Positions 23,283 through 30,677 of a stretch of DNA of 33,095 nucleotides are shown here, piece by piece. The translations under genes and the position numbers were made by a program. The notes beneath the pieces are model-generated. The model was not told where the DNA came from. It saw nothing but the letters and a program-made list of their open reading frames with translations, and did no database searches. The DNA is taken from assembly GCA_938015295.1 (NCBI GenBank), contig CALLQB010000112.1, positions 1 through 33,095 of the forward strand, written 5' to 3'. Positions within the stretch are counted from its first letter, which is position 1. Each line of letters starts with the position of its first letter. This stretch comes from an uncultured Acidimicrobiales bacterium (GTDB lineage Bacteria; Actinomycetota; Acidimicrobiia; Acidimicrobiales; SHLQ01).

Positions 23283-24062
23283 TCAGCTTCCTCGGTAGTT
23301 CGGTTGGCGATCCTCAGCCCGGGCCGCTCGGAACTCGGCATAGTCGTCGCTCTTATTGAGGAACGTTTGGTAAATCAACTCGTCGTCCATCGAGGTGCGA
23401 ATCTGGGGACGGCTGAGATGGCTAATGACTTTGCGGGCGAGCTTCACGGCAACCGCTGGTGACTCGGCGACCTTTTCGGCCATGTCCCGAGCGGTGCTTC
23501 GCAGAGCATCTGGCTCGACGATCCTCGACACGATGCCGTGCGTAAGTGCTTCGTCGGCGGTGAGTCGGCGTCCGGTGAGCACCATATCGCTGACGAGGCC
23601 ATGGCCGCACATTTCGTACAGCACTCCCATTCCACCGGTGTCGGGGATTACGCCGTGGCCCACCTCGGGAAGCATGAACTTCGCGTCGGGCGTGGCGATA
23701 CGTACGTCGCACATCAGCGCCCGTTGAAACGATCCACCGATTGCCCACCCTTGGATGGCGACGAGTATTGGCGCCTCGATGTCCCAGATCTGTTGGATGC
23801 CCCGGTGGCCCCGACTCATCAGTTCGTGATGGGTGAGCTCGGTTGTACCTGCGCCGATCGAACCAACATCGCGGCCCGACGACCACGACTTTCCTTCGCC
23901 CTGCCAAATAACAGCGCGAAGCCCTGGCAGTGCTTTGAGCTCGCCGAGCGCCGCAAACAGTTCGGCGTCCATGTCGTCGTCGAATGCGTTGTGTTTGTCG
24001 ACATTGTCGTTGGTAAGAGTCGCGATCGGTCCGTCGATCTCCAAATGCACATGACCAGCCAT
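23283..24062 (-). CDS. Enoyl-CoA hydratase/isomerase family protein
   Basis: About 259 residues from ATG 24062; a TTG at 24092 would add 10 residues. Crotonase fold: oxyanion-hole segments GKSWSSGRDV and QGWAIGGSFQRALMCDVRIA, then the catalytic-region LPEVGHGVIPDTGG, where Glu in PEV sits at one usual acid position. Hydrates or isomerises unsaturated acyl-CoA in beta-oxidation. First gene of a minus-strand operon with the dienoyl-CoA-reductase-like SDR (1 bp gap) and the adenylate cyclase. Palindrome copy 3 lies 40 bp upstream of its start. Confidence 0.92.
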   Translation of the reverse strand: MAGHVHLEIDGPIATLTNDNVDKHNAFDDDMDAELFAALGELKALPGLRAVIWQGEGKSWSSGRDVGSIGAGTTELTHHELMSRGHRGIQQIWDIEAPILVAIQGWAIGGSFQRALMCDVRIATPDAKFMLPEVGHGVIPDTGGMGVLYEMCGHGLVSDMVLTGRRLTADEALTHGIVSRIVEPDALRSTARDMAEKVAESPAVAVKLARKVISHLSRPQIRTSMDDELIYQTFLNKSDDYAEFRAARAEDRQPNYRGS

Positions 24063-24101
24063 CCCAAGAACGTAGCCCCCAGCTACCCCCAACCTCGGAA
24101 T

Positions 24102-24144
24102 CTCGTGACACCAGGCGACAAAACCCGTCGCCTGGTGTCACGAG
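24102..24144 (+). repeat. 43-bp palindrome family, copy 3
   Basis: Perfect 18-bp arms (CTCGTGACACCAGGCGAC) around a 7-nt loop, preceded by GGAAT and followed by TTTTTGGG on the plus strand. It sits in the divergent gap between the enoyl-CoA hydratase (minus) and the hypothetical gene at 24260, so here it does not follow a gene in its own orientation; an upstream plus-strand gene may have been lost. Confidence 0.93.
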
Positions 24145-24259
24145 TTTTTGGGTCTGCCAGGATGTATGGGTGTCCTGGGTCCTTAACCACTGTTTTATCG
24201 ACGCGCCTTGCAGCCAACGGTCGTCCACGGTTCTCTATCTTGTGGGCACCGACTCACGA

Positions 24260-24715
24260 ATGCGACGTGCATTGCAGCGTTGGAGAAGACCTCGGCACAA
24301 GGAGTGCAAAAAGGACTTGGGGCTTGGCATTGGTGAAGCTGTGCGCCGACAGGTTGAAAGCCTGCTTGTCGAACGGGGATTCCCGTCTGGCGCAGTCGGT
24401 GGCGAGAGTCCTTGGCTGTGGTGCCTTGGCGGCGAGGAGGTCTACCGAATTCCCTTGAGTGAGGATGATGTCAACCTCGACCCAATGAGCTGCGTTGACC
24501 TCCATCTGTATGTCTGCGAAACACACCAAACGATCAGTGCCGAGGTTGGCTTGTTCGATCTGGTCCCCGAAGGGGGCGGCAGCAATTCCGACGATCCGCG
24601 TCGAAGCACGCCGATCGATCTCGGCGACACGAGCGAAGTGGTCGCAAACGCGGTGATGCAGCTCGCCAGCTGGCTCGACGAAACCGTCGTAGCGCCCAAT
24701 CCCGGAATCTCGTGA
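24260..24715 (+). CDS. Hypothetical protein ending in palindrome repeat
   Basis: 151 residues from ATG 24260 (frame open to 24170; no clear ribosome site). N-terminus basic (MRRALQRWRRPRHKECKK), then a mixed alpha/beta protein: QVESLLVERGF, LGGEEVYRIPLSEDDV, CVDLHLYVCETHQTISAEVGLFDLVPEGG, and a helical end ANAVMQLASWLDETVVAPN. No family recognised. Its final residues and stop (GIS*) are encoded by palindrome copy 4, so the original C-terminus may have been cut when the repeat arrived. Probably single-gene; convergent with the gene at 24745. Confidence 0.65.
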   Translation: MRRALQRWRRPRHKECKKDLGLGIGEAVRRQVESLLVERGFPSGAVGGESPWLWCLGGEEVYRIPLSEDDVNLDPMSCVDLHLYVCETHQTISAEVGLFDLVPEGGGSNSDDPRRSTPIDLGDTSEVVANAVMQLASWLDETVVAPNPGIS

Positions 24716-24751
24716 CATAGGGCGACAAGTTTTGTCGTCTGGGGTCACGAG
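24709..24751 (+). repeat. 43-bp palindrome family, copy 4
   Basis: Most diverged copy (arms CTCGTGACATAGGGCGACAA and TTGTCGTCTGGGGTCACGAG), preceded by CCGGAAT and followed by TTTTGGGGGTTG. It lies between convergent genes and its two TGA triplets are the stop codons of both: plus strand at 24713-24715, minus strand at 24745-24747. Confidence 0.9.
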
Positions 24752-25359
24752 TTTTGGGGGTTGTGGTGGTGGTTGTGCCAGGCGGTGGTTGCTGCGGTGT
24801 CGGCTGTGTGGTTGTCGAAGTTCCAATGTTGGAGTTGGGTGCGGGTGGTTTCGAGGTCGTCGCCGTGGGTGATGAGGCCGGAGGCGAGGGTGACGGCTCG
24901 GCTGAGTTGTTGGTCGTGTTGGGGCGTTCGGTTGAGCTTTTGTTGCGTGAGTTGTTGGTGTGCGGCTTGGGTTCTGGTGGGGAGTTTGCGGAGTTGGCCT
25001 TGGGTGACGGGCGGGAGTTTTCGTCGAATTGCGAGTGTTTGGTGGTCCATGACGCGAGCGAGTCCGAATTGGCAGGTTCTGCCGAGGGCTCGCATGAAGG
25101 GGGAGTGTTTGCCGCCGTTGTTTCGTAGGCCGATGGCGGTTGCGGTGTCGGCAAGGTCGAGCTGGTAGCCGTCGGGTTGGGTGTCGAGTTCGGCGACCAT
25201 GTGGCGGATGAGCCACACCGTTGAGGGTCCGAGCACGCCGAGCCAGAATTTCTCTACGTAGGAGCTTCTGGGGTCAAAGCCCAGCTGGTCGACGATGTCG
25301 TCGGCCCAAGGTTCGATGTTGAGGATGTTTTCGGTAAAAGAAGGTCGTGTAGTGGTCAT
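24745..25359 (-). CDS. Conserved actinobacterial protein of unknown function
   Basis: 204 residues from ATG 25359. The first 110 residues match a pattern I recognise from uncharacterised actinobacterial proteins: DQLGFDPRSSYVEKFWLGVLGPSTVWLIRHM, LDLADTATAIGLRNNGGKHSPFMRALGR, FGLARV and IRRKLPPVTQGQLRKLP. Function is not known to me. The C-terminal third is unusual: rich in Gln, Asn, His and Thr (QQLTQQKLNRTPQHDQQ, AWHNHHHNPQNS), with its stop inside palindrome copy 4. Preceded by an AT-rich, inverted-repeat control region, so it is probably regulated. Confidence 0.8.
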   Translation of the reverse strand: MTTTRPSFTENILNIEPWADDIVDQLGFDPRSSYVEKFWLGVLGPSTVWLIRHMVAELDTQPDGYQLDLADTATAIGLRNNGGKHSPFMRALGRTCQFGLARVMDHQTLAIRRKLPPVTQGQLRKLPTRTQAAHQQLTQQKLNRTPQHDQQLSRAVTLASGLITHGDDLETTRTQLQHWNFDNHTADTAATTAWHNHHHNPQNS

Positions 25360-25460
25360 AGCGATGGCTGCTCCGTGTGGTATCCCGGCGAGATGTCGGG
25401 AGGTGGTGCAAAATGGCGGGGAAGCCGACTCGCTACGAAGGAAAATCCCTTCGTGTCGTT

Positions 25461-25500
25461 TCAATGTATTTCAATATATTTGAAACTATTCAAATATAGG
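25461..25500. promoter_or_regulatory. AT-rich operator-like region with 10-bp periodicity
   Basis: Four successive near-repeats of about 10 bp (TTTCAATGTA, TTTCAATATA, TTTGAAACTA, TTCAAATATA) form an AT island in high-GC DNA, including TTTCAA-N5-TTGAAA at 25469-25485. It lies about 100 bp upstream of the minus-strand gene start at 25359 and about 80 bp before the sirtuin start, so it may serve either gene. Helically phased half-sites suggest cooperative regulator binding. Confidence 0.55.
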
Positions 25501-25578
25501 GTGTAGTCGTTCGTCAAATTGAGCGTTCGCCTGCCATGGGGCCGCGGTGTCGGCTGGGTCGTCGCCTACGGTGTGGAG

Positions 25579-26343
25579 ATGACGTCGAGCCTTGAATCCT
25601 CCATCGCAGCGGCCGCCACGCTTATCGATGAAGCGTCCGCAATAACAATTCTGACGGGAGCCGGCATCTCTACCGATAGTGGTATCCCGGACTTTCGGGG
25701 GCCGAATGGGCTTTGGACCAAAAATCCCGAGGCCGAGAAGGCTTCGAACATCCAGTACTACATGGCCGACCCCGAGTTGCGGGCGAAGAACTGGGCACTG
25801 CGGGCCGAAGGGGCGCTGTGGGCGAATGTCGAACCGAACACCGGTCATCGCTCATTGGTTCGACTTGAGGAGCGTGGCAAGTTGCACACGCTCATCACGC
25901 AGAACGTCGACGAGTTGCATCAACGGGCAGGCACAAGCGAGGGAAAGGTGGTCGAGATTCACGGCACCACCCGCAAGGTCGGCTGCCTTGAGTGCGACTA
26001 CGCAGCCGATATGGAGGTTGCGCTCGACCGAGTGCGTGCGGGTGAGCCTGACCCGTCATGTCCTGCGTGCGGCGGCATCTTAAAGTCGAAGACGATCTCG
26101 TTTGGACAGAACCTTGTCGAGGGCGATTTGCTCCGTGCCGAGACGGCCGCACTTGAGTGTGACCTGATGCTTGCGATCGGCACGAGCCTCGCTGTTTCGC
26201 CGATTAACCGGGTGGTTCCGGTAGCCGCACAGCAGGGGGCGAAGGTGGTGATCGTCAACGGCGAACCGACCGGTTTCGACGGCCTGGCTGCGGTGGTGAT
26301 CAACGACTCGATTAGCGACGTACTGCCGAAGATCGTCGGCTAG
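25579..26343 (+). CDS. cobB: NAD-dependent protein deacylase (sirtuin, Sir2 family)
   Basis: 254 residues from ATG 25579. Sirtuin core: NAD-binding GAGISTDSGIPDFRG (about 28-42), TQNVDELH, catalytic His128 (EIHGTTRKVGC), zinc site C136xxC139 and C161xxC164 (GCLECD; CPACGG), and GTSLAVSP/VNGEPT near the C-terminus. It removes acyl groups from lysines with NAD as co-substrate; typical targets include acetyl-CoA synthetase. Short for a sirtuin but complete. The stop region is triplicated downstream as a 27-bp tandem repeat. Monocistronic by context, with a strong convergent terminator. Confidence 0.95.
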   Translation: MTSSLESSIAAAATLIDEASAITILTGAGISTDSGIPDFRGPNGLWTKNPEAEKASNIQYYMADPELRAKNWALRAEGALWANVEPNTGHRSLVRLEERGKLHTLITQNVDELHQRAGTSEGKVVEIHGTTRKVGCLECDYAADMEVALDRVRAGEPDPSCPACGGILKSKTISFGQNLVEGDLLRAETAALECDLMLAIGTSLAVSPINRVVPVAAQQGAKVVIVNGEPTGFDGLAAVVINDSISDVLPKIVG

Positions 26344-26397
26344 AAGGTGGGGCCGAAGATCGTCGGCTAGGGGGTGGGGTCGAAGATCGTGGGCTGA
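26317..26397 (+). repeat. Three 27-bp tandem copies of the sirtuin stop region
   Basis: Units 26317-26343, 26344-26370 and 26371-26397 each contain a variant of CCGAAGATCGTCGGCTAG. The first encodes the end of the sirtuin (PKIVG*); the others repeat it with stops TAG and TGA in the same relative position. Probably slippage duplication. Confidence 0.85.
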
Positions 26398-26408
26398 GAC
26401 GCCGGGGC

Positions 26409-26448
26409 GCCAGCGCGGTCCGGCGATAAACCGGTAGACCGCGCTGGC
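26409..26448. terminator. Strong hairpin between convergent sirtuin and ino1 genes
   Basis: Perfect 12-bp stem (GCCAGCGCGGTC with its complement) enclosing a smaller CCGG-N7-CCGG stem. No clear T-tract on either side. Position between two convergent stops supports a shared terminator. Confidence 0.7.
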
Positions 26449-26463
26449 AGTTGACTCGTCCAG

Positions 26464-27786
26464 CTACTTTGCCCAGGCGTTGAGTTTGGCGAGCAGGTTG
26501 TCGCGTTGCACGAACAGGTCGTGCTCGATGTGGCTGTCCGGCGCAGCGCCGATAGCGGGCTGCGGTGCCTTGAAGTAGAAGCTCAACCACTCCTGCACGC
26601 CGCTTTCGCCAGCGCGGGCTGCGAGGTCCATGAAGAGGGCCAAGTCGAGCACGATGGGGGCGGCAAGGATGCTGTCGCGGCAGAGGAAGTTGACCTTGAT
26701 CTGCATCGGGTAACCCATCCAGCCGAAGATGTCGATGTTATCCCAGCCCTCTTTTTCATCGCCGCGGGGTGGGTAGTAGTTGATGCGGACTTCGTGGTCC
26801 ATGTTGCCGTAGAGGTCGGGGTGCTGGTCGGGGCCAAGAATGTCGTGCAGAACGCCGAGCTTCGACACCTCTTTACTCTTGAAACTTTCGGGGTCGTCGA
26901 GCACGAGGCCATCGCGGTTGCCGAGAATGTTGGTGCTGAACCAGCCGCGGACGCCGAGCATGCGGGCACGCAGGGCAGGGGCGATGGTGGTTTTGAGAAG
27001 GGTTTGACCCGTCTTGAAATCCTTGCCGCAGATGGGCACATTTCGCTCGAGTGACAACTGCTCGATGAACCCTGCGTCGCAGGTGACGTTGGGCGAGCCG
27101 TTTGCGTATGGCGTGTGCGTCATCATCGCTGCGTAGGCGTAGATTTGGCTCGGGGCAATACCCGGGTCATTGTCCTTGAGCCCTTGTTCGAACGATTCGA
27201 CCGTTGCGTGCACATCGCCAGCGGGGCGGTACACCTCGGTGGATCCACACCACACCATCACGAGTCGGTCGCACTGTTTTTCGGAACGGAACCGTTCGAT
27301 GTCGTCGATGAGCTCAAGCGCCGCATCCCATTTGCTGCTGACTTCTTTGATGCGCACCGGGTCGAGGTTGCGGACCCAGTCTTGGTCGAACACCGCCGGC
27401 ATCGTCACGACACCTTCAAGTTCGCCCGAAACGGGGGCAAGATCGCGATGGTCGAGTACGCCCGCAGTTTCGGCAGCCTCAAGTGCGTTGGCCGAGATGG
27501 GGTCCCAGCCGCCAAAGACGATGTCGTCGAGGCCAGCAAGGCCGCAGGCCTCGCTGATGGCGGGGCCGACGGCGTCGTGGTCGTCGGGGTTTGGGAGGAA
27601 TTCGAGCTGGCTGAGTGAGCCAACTGGGGTGGCGCCGCCAGTGCGGGCTGCCATGACTCCAGCGATGAGCGTTGAAGAGACGGCGCCGACGCCGGGAAGG
27701 AGTACGCCGAGTTTGCCGGTGGCAGGCGACGGCTTCGAGGGGGAGCTGTCTGGAGCAGTGTCTGAAGAAAGGTTGTTTGAAGACAT
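26464..27786 (-). CDS. ino1: Inositol-3-phosphate synthase
   Basis: 440 residues from ATG 27786. Converts glucose 6-phosphate to inositol 3-phosphate using NAD, the first step to phosphatidylinositol and, in many actinobacteria, mycothiol. Seen: the NAD-binding region LGVLLPGVGAVSSTLIAG, CDRLVMVWCGSTEVY, NVPICGKDFKTGQTLLKT (catalytic lysine segment), WFSTNILGNRDG and INYYPPRGDEKEGWDNIDIFGWMGYPMQIKVNF. It is longer than the roughly 370-residue mycobacterial type and belongs to a longer bacterial/archaeal group. Divergent from a LysR regulator across an AT-rich 91-bp gap containing an operator-like inverted repeat. Confidence 0.95.
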   Translation of the reverse strand: MSSNNLSSDTAPDSSPSKPSPATGKLGVLLPGVGAVSSTLIAGVMAARTGGATPVGSLSQLEFLPNPDDHDAVGPAISEACGLAGLDDIVFGGWDPISANALEAAETAGVLDHRDLAPVSGELEGVVTMPAVFDQDWVRNLDPVRIKEVSSKWDAALELIDDIERFRSEKQCDRLVMVWCGSTEVYRPAGDVHATVESFEQGLKDNDPGIAPSQIYAYAAMMTHTPYANGSPNVTCDAGFIEQLSLERNVPICGKDFKTGQTLLKTTIAPALRARMLGVRGWFSTNILGNRDGLVLDDPESFKSKEVSKLGVLHDILGPDQHPDLYGNMDHEVRINYYPPRGDEKEGWDNIDIFGWMGYPMQIKVNFLCRDSILAAPIVLDLALFMDLAARAGESGVQEWLSFYFKAPQPAIGAAPDSHIEHDLFVQRDNLLAKLNAWAK

Positions 27787-27825
27787 GCGGTAACCATAAG
27801 TGACCCTAAACAAAAGAATCTGATC

Positions 27826-27842
27826 GTTCAGATATACTGAAC
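27826..27842. promoter_or_regulatory. Putative LysR operator in ino1-lysR divergent promoter
   Basis: GTTCAG-ATATA-CTGAAC is a perfect inverted repeat, with a second partial element CTTCTGAAG starting at 27844. It lies midway between the two divergent starts in an AT-rich gap, the usual place of a LysR autoregulatory site. Confidence 0.6.
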
Positions 27843-27877
27843 TCTTCTGAAGTGTCTCTACAGATGGGAATTTCGCG

Positions 27878-28777
27878 GTGGCTGCAGTCCTGCCCAAGGT
27901 GACCATTCAACAACTCGAGTATCTCGATGCTGTTCTGGCAGCCCCGACATGGAACGCGGCCGCCACGGAACTCGGCGTTAGCCCGTCGGCTCTTTCACAG
28001 GGCCTAGCCGAACTTGAAAAACGCATCGGCGTTCCGCTGTTCACTTGGCGCGGAAGGCAACGAGTCATCGCCGATGATGTGCAGCCGGTGGTCGACTACA
28101 CGCGCCGAGTGCTCGCGGACTCGCGCGACCTCAGCGACTGGATCGAACGCCGACGCTCGGGGAAGGCCGGCCTGCTTCGAGTTGGCATGATCGATGTAGG
28201 CGCTGTCCACCACTATCCCGATCACCTCGCTGCATTCAGGTCGGCGCACCCCGATGTCGAGCTTCGGCTGATGGTCTCGGCGTCACAAACCCTGCTCAAC
28301 CGTCTGGCTGCAGGCGAGCTTGATCTTGCCGTCTGTGTCGCCCCGGAAGGTCCATCGGCCGACCGCAGCGACGGGCTGGTTGTTACTCATCTGCTCGATG
28401 AACCGTTAGCGGTCTATGCGCCCGGTCGGCAAAAAATTGGCAAACCCGACACCTGGGGGCCGTGGATAACCTTCCCGGCCGAGTCGCTGACACGAAAGAC
28501 CGTCGCCGCGGCACTTCGGAAACTTGGGGCACCATTCGACGTGGTGGCCGAGTCGCATCAGCCCGATGTCATCCGCGAAATGGTCAATCTTTCGCTCGGT
28601 TGGACGGTACTTCCGAGGGTGCAAGCCGAGCGTGGCGACCGGCCGTTGCGCAGAGCAGTCAAGGCCGACCTCACCACACGGCAACTTGTTGCAGCGCGAC
28701 GCGAATCGGCTACCAATCCGCTCATCGACGAGCTCCTCGGCAGGCTTTCGGGCGTGGTTCGTTCCACGACGACATAA
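27878..28777 (+). CDS. LysR-family transcriptional regulator
   Basis: 299 residues from GTG 27878. N-terminal winged HTH: TIQQLEYLDAVLAAPTWNAAATELGVSPSALSQGLAELEKRIGVPLF, then a long linker helix and a periplasmic-binding-protein-like effector domain (from about 95; GLLRVGMIDVGAVHHYPDHLAAFRSAHPDVELRL, LLNRLAAGELDLAVC). Length and layout are standard. Divergent from ino1, so control of inositol synthesis is the simplest inference; the effector is unknown. Confidence 0.93.
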   Translation: MAAVLPKVTIQQLEYLDAVLAAPTWNAAATELGVSPSALSQGLAELEKRIGVPLFTWRGRQRVIADDVQPVVDYTRRVLADSRDLSDWIERRRSGKAGLLRVGMIDVGAVHHYPDHLAAFRSAHPDVELRLMVSASQTLLNRLAAGELDLAVCVAPEGPSADRSDGLVVTHLLDEPLAVYAPGRQKIGKPDTWGPWITFPAESLTRKTVAAALRKLGAPFDVVAESHQPDVIREMVNLSLGWTVLPRVQAERGDRPLRRAVKADLTTRQLVAARRESATNPLIDELLGRLSGVVRSTTT

Positions 28778-28877
28778 CCGGCGTTGTCCGGGCAGCGAGA
28801 TAACTGGCGTTGCCGAACCGGGCGCGGCCCGTGAAATTGTTCGTTAGGTCAACGCCCACAACGGTCGATCTGAGCGT

Positions 28878-30677
28878 ATGGACGCGCGTCTGATTGTTCA
28901 TGCATCCCAGATTGCAGGTGTGGTGTATCTCGTTTGGCGCGCCGGCTGGACTCGTGACGGCACGATGCTTCCGCTCTTTGTGGTCCTGCTCCTTATCGAC
29001 CTCGTAGTCGTCGGTCGACACCTGCTGCGAACGATGCGCCCAATCGAGCGAAACGACGCACTCGACACCGTTGCCAACAGCGCGGCGACACCACCAACAG
29101 CAACAGTGATCGTCGACGTCGGACAAGAACCACTTGTCGAAGTGCGCGTTTCGATCCGGGCCTGCCTGGAAATTCAAGGCGTCACCTCGATTACCGTCAT
29201 CGATCGACTTGGCAGATCAGATGTCGAAGAGCAGTGCCGAAGGTTTCGGGTTGATCGTTTCGTGCCGACCGCAGGACGCCGCGAGTCGGCCGTGGCAAGT
29301 GCAGTCGCTCTCAACTCCGACAACCCGCTCGTACTCGTTGTGCCCGCCTCGCAATGGCCGGCCTCCGATCTCATCGAACAGTCCGCACCACATTTCGTCG
29401 ACCCCAAGGTGGCGGCGGTCAGCCTGCCGGCAGAATCGCTCGGCGGCAGCGACACCCTGGGCAGCTCGGGTTATCCGCTGTTCCCCACCTCGCCATCGAT
29501 GGCAAGCGACAACACATCTGTTGCCAAACGTTGGCTTGTTGGCGCATCGACCGAGTGCGTGGTGTTTCGAAGAGACGCTTTGCGGCAGACCGGTGGCTTT
29601 TTGTCGGGCAACGGAAGTTTCGTCGCTCGAACCCTCGACGCTTTGCGGCGGCGGCCAGAAACTGTCATCACGGCGGGCCCGCCCGTCGCCACCCGACCAG
29701 CGCCGTGGGACGAAGATTTGGCCCTTCGGCGTCGCCTTGTCGAAATCTCGAGCCAGCAGACGGCCGCAGACCCGCTCCGGCTTCTCGAGTCGTGGTCGGT
29801 GGTGCCTCGCGTTGCAGCGCTACTTCTTCCCGTGCTCGTCGCTCTCACTGGCTGGTTGCCCATCAATCCAAGCGTTCGCGGAACGGCTCTGTTCATGGTG
29901 CCCTGGTTCGTTCTCGCTGCAATGGCCAGAAAGCAGACTCGGGAAGGCAGCTCTGCCTACTGGAGCGACCTTCGGGTTGGAGCCCGAACAATCACCGCCG
30001 ACTTTCTTGGCTTGGCACGCGGTTCTTCGCTCGGTATTGCTCCCGGCGAAATCGCCGTTCGTCACCTTCGCGTCATGATGGCGGGCGCAGCGTTAGCAAT
30101 CGTCGGCTGCTTCGTGCAGCTCACGCCGCTGCATCTCAACAAACTTTCCAACGCCGCCGCTGCCATTGTCATCGTGCTCTGCGTGGGTGTGCTTCTGTTG
30201 GTCCGCGACTCGGTTTGGGCGCAGAGCGACCGTCAGAAACGTATTCTTCCGAGAGCAGTGGCAGGACACACTGCTGGACAATCGACAGCGATATCGCCGT
30301 TCGGTGCCGACATCTTGCAAAAGCTTGAGCCAGGCGACGAGGTCGCCCTCACACTTTCGTTGCCGCAACCCCGCCGCAATAACTGGCAACGCAACGTCAT
30401 CGGGGTAGTGCACAAGACAGGCGAGCAGCCCGAAACCGGTCTCACGACCTCCTATGTGCAATTCGATCTCGACTCAGAACTGCTCGACGCCTTGCTGTAC
30501 TTCTGCGGGGTTACCGCACCAACGCTTCGACGGCTGGGCGAGTCCGTGCCGAGCGCTGTGATGTCGGTTCGCAAGACCGGGCGCAGCCGAAACATCGAGC
30601 CACACAGCCTCAATGTTGCTGTCACTCGTTCCCGAGGTGCGTTTCTCGCCACGGAGCACGACAAGGAGATCGTGTGA
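28878..30677 (+). CDS. Degenerate GT2/cellulose-synthase-like membrane protein
   Basis: 599 residues. Order: one or two N-terminal membrane helices (about 8-50), a GT2-like domain (about 70-290), several membrane helices (about 309-350 and 395-445), and a soluble C-terminal domain (about 470-590). The GT2 fold is suggested by DPKVAAVSLP and by GASTECVVFRRDALRQTGGF, the acceptor-side motif of processive glycosyltransferases. But the metal DxD position reads VVPASQWPASD, the TED motif is replaced by GSFVARTLDAL, and no QxxRW is seen. It looks like a non-catalytic paralogue kept as an intact gene. The C-terminal domain may be PilZ-like (GDEVALTLSLP), not certain. Its stop overlaps the start of the patatin gene. 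Confidence 0.8.
   Translation: MDARLIVHASQIAGVVYLVWRAGWTRDGTMLPLFVVLLLIDLVVVGRHLLRTMRPIERNDALDTVANSAATPPTATVIVDVGQEPLVEVRVSIRACLEIQGVTSITVIDRLGRSDVEEQCRRFRVDRFVPTAGRRESAVASAVALNSDNPLVLVVPASQWPASDLIEQSAPHFVDPKVAAVSLPAESLGGSDTLGSSGYPLFPTSPSMASDNTSVAKRWLVGASTECVVFRRDALRQTGGFLSGNGSFVARTLDALRRRPETVITAGPPVATRPAPWDEDLALRRRLVEISSQQTAADPLRLLESWSVVPRVAALLLPVLVALTGWLPINPSVRGTALFMVPWFVLAAMARKQTREGSSAYWSDLRVGARTITADFLGLARGSSLGIAPGEIAVRHLRVMMAGAALAIVGCFVQLTPLHLNKLSNAAAAIVIVLCVGVLLLVRDSVWAQSDRQKRILPRAVAGHTAGQSTAISPFGADILQKLEPGDEVALTLSLPQPRRNNWQRNVIGVVHKTGEQPETGLTTSYVQFDLDSELLDALLYFCGVTAPTLRRLGESVPSAVMSVRKTGRSRNIEPHSLNVAVTRSRGAFLATEHDKEIV

Noticed and set aside
23538..24458. 306-codon plus-strand frame over the enoyl-CoA hydratase
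   Set aside because: Antisense to a gene with clear crotonase motifs and running through palindrome copy 3.
24254..25216. 320-codon minus-strand frame over 24254-25216
   Set aside because: Arg/Pro/His/Thr low complexity crossing a palindrome and two better genes; frame shadow.
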